From positions 1,622,443-1,686,442 of the forward strand of contig NZ_LMOZ01000001.1 in NCBI RefSeq assembly GCF_001423695.1: a stretch of DNA of 64,000 nucleotides, in the 5' to 3' direction. Below, piece after piece: positions 61,846-64,000 of the stretch (its first letter is position 1; each line of letters begins with the position of its first letter). The DNA comes from Leifsonia sp. Leaf336 (lineage in GTDB: Bacteria > Actinomycetota > Actinomycetes > Actinomycetales > Microbacteriaceae). The position numbers and the translations under genes are program-made. Below the pieces are notes generated by a model, which saw only the letters and a program-made list of their open reading frames with translations, was not told the origin of the DNA and did not search any database.

Positions 61846-62919
61846 ATGGCCTCGGGCAAGACAAGCACTGTCGCCAAGCGGTCCATCTGGAGCAGGCTCC
61901 CCGTCGTGCACCAACTGCGGCAGTCCGTCGGGCTGCAGCGCGGGATGCTCATCGTCGGACTCGCGCTCACCGCTCTCTTCATCCTGGTCGCGATCTTCGC
62001 GCCGCTCATCGCGCCGTACGGCTTCGCGCAGCTGAAGGACGCGCAGGGCCAGTTCGGCTCGCAGCAACCGCCGAGCCCGGCGCACATCTGGGGTACGACG
62101 GTCGGCGGGTACGACGTGTTCTCCCGTGTGATCTGGGGAGCCCAGACCGCGATCCTGGTGATCGTCGTCGCGGTCATCCTCTCGATCTTCGCCGGCGTGG
62201 TGCTCGGCCTGATCTCGGGCTACTTCGGAGGCTGGGTCGACCGGGTCCTCGTGGTGATCGCCGACGCGATCTACGCCTTCCCGTCGCTGCTGCTGGCGAT
62301 CGTCATGGCGATCGTCATCTCGGGCGGGCAGTCCAGCCTCTGGGGCGGCATCCTCGCCGCCGCGATCTCGATCACCGTGGTGTACATCCCGCAGTACTTC
62401 CGGGTCATCCGCTCGGAGGTCGTCCGGATCAAGGCGGAGGCCTACGTCGAGTCGGCGAAGGTCGTCGGAGCGAGCAACGGCCGGATCATGTTCCGCCACG
62501 TGCTGCGCAACTCGACACGCACCCTGCCGCTGATCTTCACGCTGAACTCGTCGGACGCCATCCTGACGCTCGCCGCGCTGGGCTTCCTCGGCTTCGGCAT
62601 CGAGCCGACGGCGGCCGCCGAGTGGGGTTACGACCTCAACAAGGCGCTGTCCGACGTCACGAGCGGCATCTGGTGGACGTCCATCTATCCGGGTCTCGCG
62701 ATCGTCCTGGTGGTGCTCGGCATCACGCTGGTCGGCGAGAGCCTCAACGACCTGGCCGACCCGCGCCTGCGCGGTCGCCGTCGCGCGGCCGTGGCGTCCG
62801 GCGAGGTCGCAGAGACGTCGGTCGTCCCGGGAGGCCCGCTCGAGGCGGGCCCCGGCGGTATCGACGGTCTCGAAGGCGGAGAGTCGTTCGACGAGCACGG
62901 AATCGAGGTCAAGCCATGA
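61846..62919 (+). CDS. Peptide ABC transporter permease (DppC/OppC-like)
   Basis: Second membrane subunit, 357 residues from ATG 61846, 1 nt after the previous stop. An N-terminal polar segment and helix (RGMLIVGLALTALFILVAIF) are followed by the OppC_N-type region HIWGTTVGGYDVFSRVIWGA, helices, and the EAA loop EAYVESAKVVGASNGRIMFR with HVLRNSTRTLPLIF. GFLGFGIEPTAAAEWGYDLN is a conserved near-end block. The C-terminal 45 residues are polar. It overlaps the ATPase gene by 4 nt (ATGA). Confidence 0.9.
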   Translation: MASGKTSTVAKRSIWSRLPVVHQLRQSVGLQRGMLIVGLALTALFILVAIFAPLIAPYGFAQLKDAQGQFGSQQPPSPAHIWGTTVGGYDVFSRVIWGAQTAILVIVVAVILSIFAGVVLGLISGYFGGWVDRVLVVIADAIYAFPSLLLAIVMAIVISGGQSSLWGGILAAAISITVVYIPQYFRVIRSEVVRIKAEAYVESAKVVGASNGRIMFRHVLRNSTRTLPLIFTLNSSDAILTLAALGFLGFGIEPTAAAEWGYDLNKALSDVTSGIWWTSIYPGLAIVLVVLGITLVGESLNDLADPRLRGRRRAAVASGEVAETSVVPGGPLEAGPGGIDGLEGGESFDEHGIEVKP

Positions 62920-64000
62920 GCGACGTCGTCACCATCGACAACCTGTCGGTGACCTTCGCCACCGACGCCGGCGCCGTGAAAGCGGTCGACGATGTGAGCC
63001 TCCGGGTCGCCCCGGGCGAGGTGCTCGCGATCGTCGGAGAGTCCGGATCGGGCAAGACGGTCACCGCGAAGACCATCCTCGGCCTCCTGCCGGAGACCGC
63101 GACCGCCTCCGGCGCCGTGGTGCTGCGCAGCAGAGACGGCAGCACCGAGTCCGACATCGTGACGCTGAGCAAGAGCGAACTGCGGGAGGTGCGCGGCACC
63201 GACGTGGCGATGGTCTTCCAGGAGCCGTCCACCGCGCTGAACCCGGTGTACCAGGTGGGCTGGCAGATCGCAGAGGGCCTGCGCGCCCACGAGAAGCTGT
63301 CGAAGAAGCAGGCGCAGGAGAAGGCGATCGACATCCTTCGCCGCGTCGGCATCCCCGAGCCCGAGAAGCGGGTCAAGTACTACCCGCACCAGTTCTCGGG
63401 AGGTCAGAAGCAGCGCATCGTCATCGCCATGGCGCTGGTGCTGAACCCGGGCCTGATCGTCGCGGACGAACCGACGACCGCGCTCGACGTGACCGTGCAG
63501 GCCGAGATCCTCGACCTGCTGCGTCGCTGCCGGGACGAATTCGGCGCCGCGATCGTGCTGATCACCCACAACATGGGCGTCGTCGCCGACCTCGCCGACC
63601 GGGTCGCGGTCATGTACCAGGGCAAGGTCGTGGAGGAGGCCGACGCGCGGACGCTGTTCGCCGCGCCGAAGGCCGAGTACACGCGCACGCTCCTGGCCTC
63701 CGTGCCACGGATCGGGCAGGGCCTGACGGCCACGCAAGACCGAGCGATCGCGCGCGCCGAGCGTCCGCAGGCTGCGCCCGTCGTCGCGGCGCGCGACCTC
63801 CGCATCCAGTATCCGGGCCGTCTCGGCCGCCCCGGCTTCGTGGCCGTCGACGGCGTGAGCTTCGACATCCGGCCCGGCGAGGTGCTCGGCCTGGTGGGGG
63901 AGTCCGGCTCGGGCAAGACCACGATCGGCCGCGCGATCGCCGGCCTCGGCAAGGTGACCGACGGCTCGCTCGAGGTGCTCGGGATCGAGATGAACGGCGT
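62916..64000 (+). CDS. Peptide ABC transporter double ATPase (DppD-DppF fusion), partial
   Basis: The gene runs off the window; 361 codons are present. ABC domain 1 has Walker A GESGSGKT at 41-48, signature FSGGQKQR at 160-167 and IVADEPTTALDVTVQAEILD, the DppD-like oligopeptide motif region, ending with the Opp-type loop AEYTRTLLASVP. A second ABC domain then begins, with Walker A GESGSGKT at 328-335, showing that DppD and DppF-like halves are fused in one polypeptide, common in actinobacteria. ATG 62916 overlaps the permease stop (ATGA). The second signature and Walker B fall beyond position 64000. Confidence 0.92.
   Translation, partial: MSDVVTIDNLSVTFATDAGAVKAVDDVSLRVAPGEVLAIVGESGSGKTVTAKTILGLLPETATASGAVVLRSRDGSTESDIVTLSKSELREVRGTDVAMVFQEPSTALNPVYQVGWQIAEGLRAHEKLSKKQAQEKAIDILRRVGIPEPEKRVKYYPHQFSGGQKQRIVIAMALVLNPGLIVADEPTTALDVTVQAEILDLLRRCRDEFGAAIVLITHNMGVVADLADRVAVMYQGKVVEEADARTLFAAPKAEYTRTLLASVPRIGQGLTATQDRAIARAERPQAAPVVAARDLRIQYPGRLGRPGFVAVDGVSFDIRPGEVLGLVGESGSGKTTIGRAIAGLGKVTDGSLEVLGIEMNG

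Overview
The window is high-GC actinobacterial chromosome. Its housekeeping gene order (rpsT, lepA, hemW, hrcA-dnaJ-rsmE-HIT-phoH-ybeY-corC-era, leuA, recO-uppS, dusB-dgt, dnaG), frequent GTG/TTG starts, 4-nt start/stop overlaps (ATGA, GTGA) and -10-like hexamers directly before SD-less starts fit the family Microbacteriaceae; a Leifsonia-like genus is my best guess, from impression rather than a search. I see no rRNA, tRNA, CRISPR array, insertion sequence or prophage. No gene-free stretch exceeds 300 nt; the longest is 58780-59035.

Region by region: 33-3361 is an OpuC/ProU-type osmoprotectant ABC operon (ATPase, two permeases, lipoprotein). 3386-6009 (minus) holds a DedA protein, a TetR regulator, an M56 membrane metalloprotease and a BlaI repressor. 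6105-11908 is cydABDC (cytochrome bd oxidase and its maturation exporter), divergent from blaI with two perfect BlaI-type operators between them. 11930-14229 is a divergent class IV aminotransferase/chorismate-binding pair (folate or related chorismate metabolism). 14313-21184 is leuS, then comEA-comEC-holA. 21241-24596 holds a DHFR/RibD-like gene, rpsT, an epimerase-like gene and an amidohydrolase.

24649-37259 is lepA, a small unknown gene, a DUF1990 gene, hemW, two DUF4870 membrane proteins, then the heat-shock/ribosome-maintenance run hrcA-dnaJ-rsmE-HIT-phoH-ybeY-corC-like-era, headed by a CIRCE operator. 37352-42201 is a NarL-type two-component system with an ABC/FtsX-type exporter. 42331-46250 pairs a membrane-anchored esterase with an MprF-type aminoacyl-lipid synthase. 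46277-48163 is leuA behind a leucine-rich leader peptide and switchable hairpins. 48252-55683 carries a TRIC-like channel, recO, uppS, a FrnE/DsbA-like oxidoreductase with a 59-residue companion, a DUF559 nuclease-like gene bracketed by related palindromes, a YbaK-type deacylase, dusB and dgt. 55760-58779 is a DUF4282 protein and dnaG. 59036-64000 is a Dpp/Opp-type peptide ABC operon whose double-ATPase gene runs off the window.

The strongest non-routine signals are the leuA translational attenuator, the BlaI/M56 control of cydABDC, the palindrome-bracketed DUF559 gene and the esterase/MprF pair. Everything rests on reading the sequence; no database search or folding program was run.
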